Numbered from the stretch's first letter, positions 18,382 through 27,116 are shown. The stretch: DNA of 64,000 bases from JALORV01 sp963775635 (GCA_963775635.1 CAVZJO010000003.1:372001-436000), one strand, 5' to 3'. Numbers and translations: made by a program. Notes: generated by a model not told the origin, from the letters alone.

Positions 18382-18411
18382 GGACCGCAACATCGGTCAG
18401 TTCCGCGGTCC
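18382..18411. promoter_or_regulatory. Inverted repeat between the Lrp-type gene and the fusion ORF, candidate operator
   Basis: GGACCGC and GCGGTCC are a perfect 7-bp inverted repeat with a 16-nt spacer, centred about 80 nt before the start codon at 18477. A second short palindrome (CCGCCGA/TTCGGCGG, 18354-18368) lies just before it. A weak promoter-like pair (TTGCAT at 18422, TACACT at 18443, 15-bp spacer) follows. An operator for the Lrp-type regulator is plausible but unproven. Confidence 0.35.
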
Positions 18412-18476
18412 GAGATTTGCATTGCATGGTGACCAGTCTTCCTACACTGGCGAAAGCACCTAGTGGGAGTGACGCC

Positions 18477-20729
18477 ATGGATGCAAAGCTCGGCCAACTG
18501 AGCACTAGATCGACCTCCGCCATCGCGGTTGAGAAGGCCTTCGCGGCGCCGAACTATGCACCGATACCCGTGATCATCGAGCGCGGCGACGGCGCCTGGC
18601 TGTGGGACGCCGACGGCAAGCGCTATCTCGATTTCATGTCGGCCTACTCGGCGGTCAGCCATGGCCATGCACATCCGCGGCTGGTCCGCGCGCTGATCGA
18701 CCAGGCGCAACGCGTCGCCGTCACCTCGCGCGCGTATCACTCGACCGAGCTGGGACCCTTCCTGGCCCGGCTGGTCGAAGTCGCTGATCTGCGAACGGTC
18801 GCGCGCGCCCTGCCGGCGAGCGGAGGCTGCGAGTCGGTGGAAACCGCAATCAAGGCTGCGCGCCGCTGGGCCTATCGCGTCAAGGGAGTCGCCGCCGATT
18901 GTGCCGAGATCGCTGTGGCTCGCGGCAATTTCCACGGGCGCTCGAGCACGGTGGTGGGATTTTCGACCGAGCCTTCGTATCGCGCCGACTTCGGTCCATT
19001 CGGCTCGGGATTCCGTCACTACGACTTCGGCGACATCGCATCGCTGGCGGCCGTCATTAACCAAAACACGGCGGCGGTCCTGATGGAGCCGATCCAGGGA
19101 GAGGCTGGCATCGTCCTTCCTCCTGAGGGCTACCTGAAGGCCGTGCGCCGCCTGTGCGACGAGCGCAATGTGCTGATGATCCTGGATGAGGTGCAGTCCG
19201 GGCTCGGTCGCACCGGTGCGATGTTCGCGTACATGCACGAGGACATTCGGCCGGACGGCGTGATCGTCGGCAAGGCGCTCGGCGGAGGCCTGTTGCCGGT
19301 GTCGGCGTTCATCGCTCGCGCCGACGTGATGGACACCTTTGATCCGGGCAGCCATGGCTCGACCTTCGGCGGCAACCCGCTCGCTGCGCGCGTCGGTCTC
19401 GAGGCGATCAACGTGCTGATCGAAGAGCATCTGGTCGAGCGCAGCCGCGACTTCGGAGGCCATCTGCTTGGCCGGCTGCGCCGGATTGATTCACCGCTGG
19501 TCGTCGACGTGCGCGGCCGCGGACTGTGGGTCGGAGTCGAACTCGATCGGCGAACCGTCTCGGCGCGAGCGGTGGTCGAACGCATGGCCACACGCGGCGT
19601 GCTCAGCAAGGAAACGCACGAAACGGTGATCCGCTTCGCTCCGCCGCTCAATATCTCGCGCGAGGCGCTCGACTGGGGCATCGACGTGTTTGCCGACGTG
19701 CTGGCGGACTTCGATCCGCGTCGCCGGCACGCTGGCCGGCATCCCGTCGCGACCGACGCTCTCCGCGCTCCAGCGCGCGAGAGTGCGACGGCGCCGACCC
19801 GGCAGCCGACGCGATCGCGGCCGACGCCGCACTTAATGATGAGTTCGGCCGAGCATTTCGAGGTCAGCTACCGGATCAACCCGTGGATGGAGCCATCGCA
19901 ATGGGCGGTTTCGGCCGACCGGCTTGCTGACGACGCGCGGCGCGGATGGGAAGCACTGCGGGCCACCTACGAGCGGCTCGGCGCCATCGTCGATGTGCAG
20001 GCACCGGTACGCGGCCTGCCCGACATGGTCTTCACGGCCAATGCGGCGATGGTCCTGGACCGGAAGGTGCTGCTGGCGCGCTTTCTGCATGGCGAGCGCC
20101 AGGGCGAGGAAGTACACAACCGCGCTTTCTTCGAGGCGCTGCGCGCGCGGGGGGTGATCGACGAGATCATCGAGCCGCCGGCCGGCCTGAGTTTCGAGGG
20201 CGCGGGCGATGCGATCTGGGACGCTTCGCGGCAGCTCGTCTGGACCGGATACGGGCAACGGTCGAGCCGAGAGATGTTCCGCGTCATCGAGCAAGAGTTT
20301 GGGGTGCCCGCCATCGCGCTCGAATTGGTCGACCCGCGCTTTTATCACCTCGATACCTGCTTGTGCGTGCTGGAGGGCGGCGAGGTGCTGTGGTATCCGC
20401 CGGCGTTTTCCGCCTCGGCCGCCGAAGCGGTACGCGAGATCGTCGGCGAGGACCGGTTGATCGAGGCGACCGATGACGACGCGTTCCATCTCGGAGTGAA
20501 CTCGGTGTGCATCGGGCGCGATGTCGTCATGTGCCATGTGTCGGCCGCGACCCAGGCCGCGCTGGCGGCACGCGGCTACCGCGTGCATCGTGTCCCGCTC
20601 GATTCGTTCAACCGCTCGGGGGGTGCGGCGTACTGCCTGACGCTGCGGCTCAACAACACCACAGGGGCCGAACGGCCCTTGCCCGCCTTCCACGAGGACG
20701 ACTTCGACGAACTGCGTCGGGCTGCATGA
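18477..20729 (+). CDS. Fused ornithine aminotransferase / AgrE-ArgZ-type arginine dihydrolase
   Basis: A single open frame of 750 residues. The ATG at 18477 has GGGAG 8 nt upstream. Residues 1-412 are a class III aminotransferase of the ornithine delta-aminotransferase type (YLDFMSAYSAVSHGHAHP; ILDEVQSGLGRTG; PLP lysine 266 in VGKALGGG). Residues 413-453 are an Arg/Pro/Ala-rich linker. Residues 454-750 match the guanidine-hydrolysing domain of cyanobacterial AgrE/ArgZ: INPWMEP, PDMVFTANAAM (Asn522), FEGAGDAIWD (Glu574), FYHLDTC (His624) and GGAAYCLTL (catalytic Cys720). Predicted chemistry: arginine to ornithine plus ammonia and CO2, then ornithine to glutamate semialdehyde. A TAA overlapping the ATG at 19836 in another frame means that two coupled genes joined by one indel cannot be excluded. 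Confidence 0.85.
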   Translation: MDAKLGQLSTRSTSAIAVEKAFAAPNYAPIPVIIERGDGAWLWDADGKRYLDFMSAYSAVSHGHAHPRLVRALIDQAQRVAVTSRAYHSTELGPFLARLVEVADLRTVARALPASGGCESVETAIKAARRWAYRVKGVAADCAEIAVARGNFHGRSSTVVGFSTEPSYRADFGPFGSGFRHYDFGDIASLAAVINQNTAAVLMEPIQGEAGIVLPPEGYLKAVRRLCDERNVLMILDEVQSGLGRTGAMFAYMHEDIRPDGVIVGKALGGGLLPVSAFIARADVMDTFDPGSHGSTFGGNPLAARVGLEAINVLIEEHLVERSRDFGGHLLGRLRRIDSPLVVDVRGRGLWVGVELDRRTVSARAVVERMATRGVLSKETHETVIRFAPPLNISREALDWGIDVFADVLADFDPRRRHAGRHPVATDALRAPARESATAPTRQPTRSRPTPHLMMSSAEHFEVSYRINPWMEPSQWAVSADRLADDARRGWEALRATYERLGAIVDVQAPVRGLPDMVFTANAAMVLDRKVLLARFLHGERQGEEVHNRAFFEALRARGVIDEIIEPPAGLSFEGAGDAIWDASRQLVWTGYGQRSSREMFRVIEQEFGVPAIALELVDPRFYHLDTCLCVLEGGEVLWYPPAFSASAAEAVREIVGEDRLIEATDDDAFHLGVNSVCIGRDVVMCHVSAATQAALAARGYRVHRVPLDSFNRSGGAAYCLTLRLNNTTGAERPLPAFHEDDFDELRRAA

Positions 20730-20841
20730 AGCACAAGCCGTAGGCATGACGCAGAGGGCGAGCGCCAACCATCGCCCGAGGAAGTGACGCGCCCTCCCCC
20801 GGACGGGCGATCCCTGCACCCGGTTCCCCTGCCGACACTCC

Positions 20842-21633
20842 GTGCAGACGATGCTTACGGAGCACGCGATGCGGGAACTCTCGCCGTCCGACGGCAGTGC
20901 CGATGCGGTGCGCAATGCCGCCGATGAGGCGCTGTCCCATTCCGATAGTCGACCTGCGCTCGAGCGCGAGCTCGATCGCTTGAATACGGCCGTGCAAGGC
21001 TCGGCGGCCGCGTTCGGTCAGCATCTGTCGTGGCTACTGGTCGCTCAGGCGCTGCTGTTGACCTCGTACCTGATCGTCCTGGTGGTCGGCTGGGGTCTTC
21101 CGCTGCCCGGCAAGCGCGGGCTGCTGATGGGCATCGCCATTTTCGCTGTCTGTTCGGTCGGCGCCACGTACCTCGGATTGCGTGCGGCGCGTGACCGCGT
21201 CGGTCCGCTCAAGGCACAGCGACAGCGTGTGGAAGATGCGCTCGAGCGCGTTGCTGGCCGCCCGCCGGCGTTTGCCCGCCAAGGGGCCGTGACCGCCCTG
21301 CTAGCCCAAGCATCGACCCGCGGTCTACCGCTGATGGTGGTCGTCGGCTGGATCGCGCTTGCAATCTACACGCGGGCTCTGCCGCTGCCGAGCGAACCGC
21401 GACCGGCCGCCGCGTCGAGCGAGTCGCGCGCCTCGCCCGCCGCAGCCACCACAGCGCCGCGGCCGCCGCGCCCGGCGGCCGCAAAGAGTGGGCCCGCCGT
21501 AGCACCCGCACCTGATGCGCCAACGGCACCGGAAGTCGCCAATGACACGTCGGAGTCGCCGCTGATGAATTTCCTGCGGCGCGCGGTCAATGCGCCGCCA
21601 GCGGTCGAATCGCAGGAACCGGTCAAGCCCTGA
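20842..21633 (+). CDS. Membrane protein of unknown function with Pro/Ala-rich C-terminal tail
   Basis: The product has 263 residues and was not recognised. Residues about 35-55 are amphipathic (LERELDRLNTAVQGSAAAFG). Three hydrophobic segments follow: SWLLVAQALLLTSYLIVLVVG, GLLMGIAIFAVCSVGATYLG, and, after a polar stretch, LPLMVVVGWIALAIYT. Residues about 180-240 are very rich in Ala, Pro and Ser and probably unstructured. It stands alone between the fusion ORF (112 nt away) and a convergent enoyl-CoA hydratase gene. Length and GC-rich third positions support real coding. Confidence 0.65.
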   Translation: MQTMLTEHAMRELSPSDGSADAVRNAADEALSHSDSRPALERELDRLNTAVQGSAAAFGQHLSWLLVAQALLLTSYLIVLVVGWGLPLPGKRGLLMGIAIFAVCSVGATYLGLRAARDRVGPLKAQRQRVEDALERVAGRPPAFARQGAVTALLAQASTRGLPLMVVVGWIALAIYTRALPLPSEPRPAAASSESRASPAAATTAPRPPRPAAAKSGPAVAPAPDAPTAPEVANDTSESPLMNFLRRAVNAPPAVESQEPVKP

Positions 21634-21670
21634 CCTTCGACGACTGATCGCGCAGCCGTGGTCAGCCGAA

Positions 21671-22475
21671 TCACGGCGCCCAGGTCGGCTTGCGTTTTTC
21701 CATGAACGCCTGCACGCCCTCCTGCGCTGAGGCGTCGATCATGTTGCAGGCCATCGTCTGCCCGGCGACCTGATAGGCCGCTTCGATGCCGGTTTCGAGT
21801 TGCCGGTAAAACAGTTCCTTGCCCATGGCAACCGCGATGCGCGGCTTGGCGATGATGCCGGCTGCCAACCGCTCGATCTCGGCATCGAGTTCGTCCGGTT
21901 CGACCACGCGGTTGACCAGTCCGCGCGACTGTGCGGTGGCAGCGTCGATGAAATCCCCGGTCACCAGCATCTCGAACGCCTGCTTGCGGCCGACGTTGCG
22001 CGACAGCGCGACGCCTGGCGTCGAGCAGAACAATCCGACGTTGATGCCGCTGACCGCGAATTTTGCATCCGATGACGCGACCGCGAGATCGCACATCGCG
22101 ACCAACTGACATCCAGCCGCTGTTGCGATGCCGTGCACACGCGCGATGACAGGCTGCGGCATGCGCTGGATCGTCAGCATCAGCTTCGTGCATTGGGCGA
22201 AGAGCTTGCGGTAGTAGTCGACCGACGGCGTCGCTTTCATCTGCTTGAGGTCGTGGCCCGGACAGAAAGCCTTGCCGCGCCCTGCGATGACGACGACGCG
22301 CGCCATCTCGTCGCCCGCTACTGCGTCCAGCGATTCCTGCAGCGCCGCCATCATCTGCTTCGGACAGCGCGTTGAACTGCTGCGGTCGGTTCAGCGTCAG
22401 CGTGACAACACCGTCGCCGGAGCGATCGACCGTCACATATGGCTCGGCGACGGCGCGGACTTCGGGTGCGTTCAT
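21671..22475 (-). CDS. Enoyl-CoA hydratase/isomerase family protein, one apparent frameshift
   Basis: The N-terminus (MNAPEVRAVAEPYVTVDRSG, then VVTLTLNRPQQFNALSE) is in one frame. The rest, from MMAALQESLDAVAGDEMARV, is in another, with the change near 22358. Joined, it is a normal crotonase of about 267 residues with the oxyanion-hole regions GRGKAFCPGHDLKQM and ATAAGCQLVAMCDLAVAS. It starts 9 nt after the acyl-CoA ligase gene, so the two share a transcript and probably a fatty- or short-acid degradation route. Confidence 0.88.
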
Positions 22476-22484
22476 TGCGGTCTC

Positions 22485-24140
22485 CTAGACATCGATGGCG
22501 GAAGCCGACTTCGCCTGCCGCCTGAGCATGAATTTCTGGATCTTGCCGGTCGAGGTCTTGGGCAGCGGCCCGAACACGACGCGCTTCGGTATCTTGAAGC
22601 GGGCCAGATGGTTGCGACAGTGAGCGAGCAACGCCTCGGCGGTCAGCGTCGACCCATCCTTCAGTTCGACGAATGCGCACGGCACCTCGCCCCAGCGCTC
22701 GTCCGGCTGCGCGACCACCGCCGCCGCGATGACATCGGAGTGCCGGTACAGCGCGTCCTCGACCTCGATCGAGGAAATGTTCTCGCCTCCGGAGATGATG
22801 ATGTCCTTGCTGCGATCCTTGATCCGCAGGTAGCCGTCGGCGTGCACCACCGCCAGGTCGCCCGAATGAAACCATCCGCCCGCGAACGCCTCCTGCGTGG
22901 CCGCCTCGTTCTTCAGATAGCCTTTCATCGCGATGTTGCCGCGGAACATCACCTCGCCGATGGTCTCGCCGTCCCAGGGCACCGGCTGCATCGTCTCCGT
23001 ATCGAGCACCGCGACGCCCTCCTCCAGCGTGTAGCGCACGCCCTGGCGCGCGTTCAGCATCGCTCGCTCGCCGACGTCGAGGCTCGCCCACGCCGGCTGC
23101 TTGGCGCAGACGGTCGCCGGCCCATAGACCTCGGTCAGCCCGTAAACGTGTGTGAGGTCGAAGCCAAGCCGGTCCATCCCCTCGATCATCGACGCCGGCG
23201 GCGCGGCGGCGGCCACCATCGTGCTGACCCGATGCTCGACTCCCCGCTTCAGTTCGTCGGGCGCGTTGACGAGCATCGACTGCACGATCGGCGCACCGCA
23301 GTAATGCGTGACCTTGTGTTCGCGGATCGCCCCGAACACGGCCGCGGCGTCAACTCGCCGCAAGCACACATGCGTTCCTGCCATGGCGGCGACGGTCCAC
23401 GGAAAGCACCAGCCGTTGCAGTGAAACATCGGCAGCGTCCACAGATAGACCGGATGATGCGGCATCGCCCACACCAGCACGTTCGAAACGGCATTCGTAT
23501 ACGCGCCGCGGTGTGAGTACACGACACCCTTCGGATTGCCGGTCGTGCCCGAGGTGTAGTTGAGCGCGATCGCATCCCATTCGTCCGCCGGCGCCGGCCA
23601 AGCGAACTCCGGCGAACCTGTCGCCAGGAACGCCTCGTAATCGATGCCCCCGATGCGCGGCTCGGCGCCTTCGTACAGCGGGTCGTCGACGTCGATCAGC
23701 AGCACCGAGTCGCGCCTCGCACCCAGCGCGGCGCGCACCGTCGGGCCGAATTCGCGATCGACGATAACCACGCGGGCCTCGCCATGCTCGAGCATGAACG
23801 CGATCGACGCCGTGTCGAGCCGGGTATTGAGCGCGTTGAGCACGGCGCCTGCCATCGGAACGCCGTAATGCGCTTCGACCATTTCCGGCGTGTTCGGCAG
23901 CATCACGGCGACCGTATCGCCGCGACCGATGCCGGCGTTCACCAGCGCATGCGCCAGTCGGCGCGATCGTGCATACAGATCGCGCCAGTTGCGGCGGATC
24001 GCGCGCAATCCGCTGCCGTGCACGATCGCCGGCAGATCTGGAAAGACCGTCGCCGTGCGCTCGACGAACGTCAGAGGCGTGAGCGGCGCGAAATTCGCCG
24101 CACTCCTGTCCAGCCCGTTGTCGTAGATCATGTTGGGCAC
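22485..24140 (-). CDS. Acyl-CoA synthetase (AMP-dependent ligase)
   Basis: The product has 551 residues. The P-loop is LNYTSGTTGNPKGVVYSHRG. The adenylate motif region is YGLTEVYGP, and the hinge is DRSKDIIISGGENISSIEVE. The catalytic lysine lies in PLPKTSTGKIQKF, which fits the PX4GK motif. The overall pattern resembles medium-chain and methylthiopropionate-type ligases, but the substrate cannot be fixed. It lies between an AcuC-like deacetylase gene and an enoyl-CoA hydratase gene on the same strand. Confidence 0.9.
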   Translation of the reverse strand: MPNMIYDNGLDRSAANFAPLTPLTFVERTATVFPDLPAIVHGSGLRAIRRNWRDLYARSRRLAHALVNAGIGRGDTVAVMLPNTPEMVEAHYGVPMAGAVLNALNTRLDTASIAFMLEHGEARVVIVDREFGPTVRAALGARRDSVLLIDVDDPLYEGAEPRIGGIDYEAFLATGSPEFAWPAPADEWDAIALNYTSGTTGNPKGVVYSHRGAYTNAVSNVLVWAMPHHPVYLWTLPMFHCNGWCFPWTVAAMAGTHVCLRRVDAAAVFGAIREHKVTHYCGAPIVQSMLVNAPDELKRGVEHRVSTMVAAAAPPASMIEGMDRLGFDLTHVYGLTEVYGPATVCAKQPAWASLDVGERAMLNARQGVRYTLEEGVAVLDTETMQPVPWDGETIGEVMFRGNIAMKGYLKNEAATQEAFAGGWFHSGDLAVVHADGYLRIKDRSKDIIISGGENISSIEVEDALYRHSDVIAAAVVAQPDERWGEVPCAFVELKDGSTLTAEALLAHCRNHLARFKIPKRVVFGPLPKTSTGKIQKFMLRRQAKSASAIDV

Positions 24141-24167
24141 GACGTTTCCCTCAAACTGCAGCGGTGC

Positions 24168-25094
24168 TCAAAGCTGGGCCAGCGTTCTCAGGTGTGCAGC
24201 GACGCTGCGTGCGAGCGCACTCAGGTTGTAGCCGCCTTCCAGCGAACTGACGATCCGTCCTTCGCCGAACTCGTCCGCGACGTCCATCAGCTTGCGCGTG
24301 ATGTAAACGTAGTCGGCTTCGACCAGCCCCATCTGACCGAGGTCATCTTCCCGATGCGCGTCGAACCCGGCCGAGATGAACAGCATCTGCGGTGCAAACT
24401 GGCGCAGCCGCGGCAGCCAGATCTCGTCGACCACCTGGCGCACCACGTCGCCCTTGGTTCCGGCCGGAAGCGGCACGTTCACCATGTTATTTGCCAACTG
24501 GTCAGCCCCTGTGTACGGGTAGAAAGGATGCTGGAAGAAACTGACCATCAATGCACGCTCGTCTCCGGCGAGAATATCCTCGGTCCCGTTGCCGTGATGC
24601 ACATCGAAGTCGACGACCGCGACCCGCTGCAGCCCATGAACCTCGAGCGCATGTCGTACTCCGACAGCAACGTTGTTGAAGAAGCAGAACCCCATCGCCG
24701 ACGCCTTGCGGGCGTGATGGCCCGGCGGTCGCACCGCGCAGAACGCGTTGCCCAGTTCGCGCGCAATGACGCGGTCGGCGGCCTCGACGACCGCGCCGGC
24801 CGAACGCAGCGCCGCCGCCCAGGTGTGCGGATTCATCGAGGTGTCGGGATCGACCGGCCAGTATCCCTGCTGTGGTACGCTGGATTTCAGTCGGTCGATG
24901 TAGGCCGCGTCATGGGCGCGACCCAATGCTTCCTCGGATGCGGCCGGCGCGTCGTAATGTTGCAGGTGTGGAGCGATGCCCGTCGAGATCAGGTGATCGT
25001 GGATCGCGGCCAGCCGTTCCGGACTTTCAGGGTGCCACGATCCCATTTCATGCGCCGAGCAGGCACCGTGCGTGAAGAAACCGGTCTGAAGCAT
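24168..25094 (-). CDS. Histone-deacetylase family (AcuC/acetylpolyamine amidohydrolase-like) Zn enzyme
   Basis: The product has 308 residues. The start MLQTGFFTHGACSAHEMG has AGGAGA just upstream; a longer in-frame ORF to 25154 would collide with moxR. Family motifs are clear: CAVRPPGHHARKASAMGFCFFNN (His-His catalytic pair), VAVVDFDVHHGNGTED (Zn ligands Asp and His), FISAGFDAH and SSLEGGYNLSALA. It removes acyl groups from lysine or polyamines. Because acyl-CoA ligases are controlled by lysine acetylation, and a ligase gene follows by 27 nt, an AcuC-like role on that ligase is a reasonable inference. Confidence 0.92.
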   Translation of the reverse strand: MLQTGFFTHGACSAHEMGSWHPESPERLAAIHDHLISTGIAPHLQHYDAPAASEEALGRAHDAAYIDRLKSSVPQQGYWPVDPDTSMNPHTWAAALRSAGAVVEAADRVIARELGNAFCAVRPPGHHARKASAMGFCFFNNVAVGVRHALEVHGLQRVAVVDFDVHHGNGTEDILAGDERALMVSFFQHPFYPYTGADQLANNMVNVPLPAGTKGDVVRQVVDEIWLPRLRQFAPQMLFISAGFDAHREDDLGQMGLVEADYVYITRKLMDVADEFGEGRIVSSLEGGYNLSALARSVAAHLRTLAQL

Positions 25095-25153
25095 GTCTCC
25101 TTCCTGCCCATTGTCTGGGTCGCGCTCCGGATGCGATCTGGGCGCCTGAACCA

Positions 25154-26077
25154 ATGTTAGAGAAATTCCGCGCGACCGCCAGCCAGATTGGCAGTGTGAT
25201 CGTTGGCAAGAGCCTGCAGATCCGCCAGAGCCTCACCTGCCTGCTGGCCGGAGGACATTTGCTGATCGAGGACGCCCCGGGTGTCGGCAAGACCACGCTG
25301 GCGCACGCGCTGGCGGTTTCGCTCGGCCTGCCGTTTCGTCGCATGCAGTTCACCAGCGATTTGCTGCCGTCGGACGTGATCGGCGTATCGGTGTATGACC
25401 GCGCCAGCGGCGCGTTCGTCTTTCATCCGGGCCCGATCTTCACCGAAGTGCTGCTGGCCGACGAGATCAACCGCGCCAGCCCAAAGACACAGAGCGCGTT
25501 GCTGGAAGCGATGGAGGAGAGCCAGGTATCGACCGACGGACTGTCGCGTCCGCTGCCACAGCCGTTCTTCGTGATCGCCACCCAGAATCCGCTGTCGCAG
25601 GTTGGCACCTTTCCGCTGCCGGAATCGCAACTCGACCGCTTCCTCATGTGCATCAGCCTGGGGTATCCCGATCGCGCGGCCGAGCGCGCCTTGCTGTCAG
25701 GAGAACCCCGGCGCGACATGCTGAAGGCCCTGCCGTCCGTGGCCCGGCCAGGCGATCTGATCGCGGCGCAGGCAGAGGTAAAGCGGGTCTTCGTGTCGGC
25801 GGCACTGCTGGACTACGTGCAGGCATTGATGGGGCACACGCGTGCCTCGGGCAAGTACGCGGAGGGGTTGTCGCCGCGCGGCGGTCTGGCGTTGCTGGCG
25901 GCGGCACGCGCCTGGGCCTGGCTGGATGGACGCAATCATGTGATCCCAGAAGACGTGCAAAACGTGATGCCGGCCGTCGCCGGGCACCGTCTGCACGCGG
26001 TCAGCCGCGACAGCGGGCGCGCGCTGCACGGCAGGGAACTGGTCAGCCAGCTGATCAGCGCCGTGCCGGTGCCGTGA
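25154..26077 (+). CDS. MoxR-family AAA+ ATPase
   Basis: The product has 307 residues. The Walker A region is LLIEDAPGVGKTTLAHALA, Walker B is LLADEINRASPKTQ, and sensor 1 is FFVIATQNPLSQVGTFPLPE. The C-terminal lid domain ends near VISAVPVP. MoxR ATPases act as chaperones that activate partner proteins. The downstream DUF58 and TgpA genes are the classic partners of this cluster type. It is divergent from the deacetylase gene with 59 nt between starts. Confidence 0.95.
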   Translation: MLEKFRATASQIGSVIVGKSLQIRQSLTCLLAGGHLLIEDAPGVGKTTLAHALAVSLGLPFRRMQFTSDLLPSDVIGVSVYDRASGAFVFHPGPIFTEVLLADEINRASPKTQSALLEAMEESQVSTDGLSRPLPQPFFVIATQNPLSQVGTFPLPESQLDRFLMCISLGYPDRAAERALLSGEPRRDMLKALPSVARPGDLIAAQAEVKRVFVSAALLDYVQALMGHTRASGKYAEGLSPRGGLALLAAARAWAWLDGRNHVIPEDVQNVMPAVAGHRLHAVSRDSGRALHGRELVSQLISAVPVP

Positions 26078-26102
26078 CCGGGGGCACCGCGAGGCGCGAA
26101 CG

Positions 26103-27116
26103 ATGAGCCTGACCGCGCACCCGCTCGCCGTGCGCCTGGGCCAGTGGATCGCGGGAGGGCGCGGCCCGGAGACCGGTTCGGTCGTGCTCGATCGCCGCCG
26201 TGTCTATATCCTGCCGACGACACCCGGTCTGGTGTTCGGCGCAGCGATGCTGGTGCTGCTGATCGGATCGATCAATTACAGCCTGCAGTTGGGCTACATG
26301 CTGACTTTCCTGGTGTCCAGCATGGCAGTGGTCGGCATGCATACGACCCACGCTAACCTGGCTCAAATCGTGCTGCGCGGCGTGCGGGTCGAGCCTGTGT
26401 TTGCCGGCGACGTGGCGATATTTCAGATCACCGCAGCCAATCCGACGACGGTCGACCGCTTCGCGTTGCGTTTCGCCTTCATCGATCCGGCGGCTTCTTC
26501 GCGCTGGTTCTCCTGGCGCTCCCGACGCGCGTCGACGACGACGGCGGTCTCGAGAGAAATTCCCGCGCGCGGCGACCGAACGATTGGTGTTCCGTTGACG
26601 GCGCCCGAGCGCGGTCGACTGCCTGCACCGCGGATCGTCATCGAAACCCGCTTTCCGTTCGGCTTGTGGCGCGCCTGGGCTTACCTGACTCCGGCGCTGA
26701 CCGCGATGGTCTATCCGGCTCCGGAAATCGACGCGCCGCCGCTGCCGATCACCGGCGCCGGCGGAGGAGAAGGGATCGGACTCGCCGCGTCGGGCGACGA
26801 CTTTGCTGGCGTGCGCCCGTATACGCCGGGTGACCCGCAGAAGATGATCGCGTGGCGGCTGGCTGCGCGTTCGGACGATCTGTCGGTCAAGCAGTTCGAA
26901 GCAGAAGGCGGCGGCGATCTGATGCTCGACTTTGAAAGCCTGCCGCGCCATTTCGACGTTGAGCACAAGCTGTCGCGCCTCGCCCGCTGGGTGCTCGATG
27001 CCGAGGCTGCGCATGCGTGCTATGGCCTGCGGCTTCCCGGCTCGATGGTGTTCGCGGGCAGCGGGCCGCGTCATCGCGAGCACTGTCTGACCGCTCTCGC
27101 GCTCTTTCGCGGGTGA
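26103..27116 (+). CDS. DUF58 domain protein
   Basis: The product has 337 residues. Two membrane helices lie near the N-terminus (TPGLVFGAAMLVLLIGSINY and LGYMLTFLVSSMAVVGMHT). An immunoglobulin-like stretch follows, and then the DUF58 signature GVRPYTPGDPQKMIAWRLAA. DUF58 proteins usually occur between moxR and a transglutaminase gene, as here (25 nt after moxR, touching the next start). Their biochemical role is not settled. Confidence 0.92.
   Translation: MSLTAHPLAVRLGQWIAGGRGPETGSVVLDRRRVYILPTTPGLVFGAAMLVLLIGSINYSLQLGYMLTFLVSSMAVVGMHTTHANLAQIVLRGVRVEPVFAGDVAIFQITAANPTTVDRFALRFAFIDPAASSRWFSWRSRRASTTTAVSREIPARGDRTIGVPLTAPERGRLPAPRIVIETRFPFGLWRAWAYLTPALTAMVYPAPEIDAPPLPITGAGGGEGIGLAASGDDFAGVRPYTPGDPQKMIAWRLAARSDDLSVKQFEAEGGGDLMLDFESLPRHFDVEHKLSRLARWVLDAEAAHACYGLRLPGSMVFAGSGPRHREHCLTALALFRG

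Noticed and set aside
22245..23516. 423-residue ORF antisense to the acyl-CoA ligase, and a similar one at 23784-25160
   Set aside because: Shadow frames opposite well-supported genes, with no family signal.
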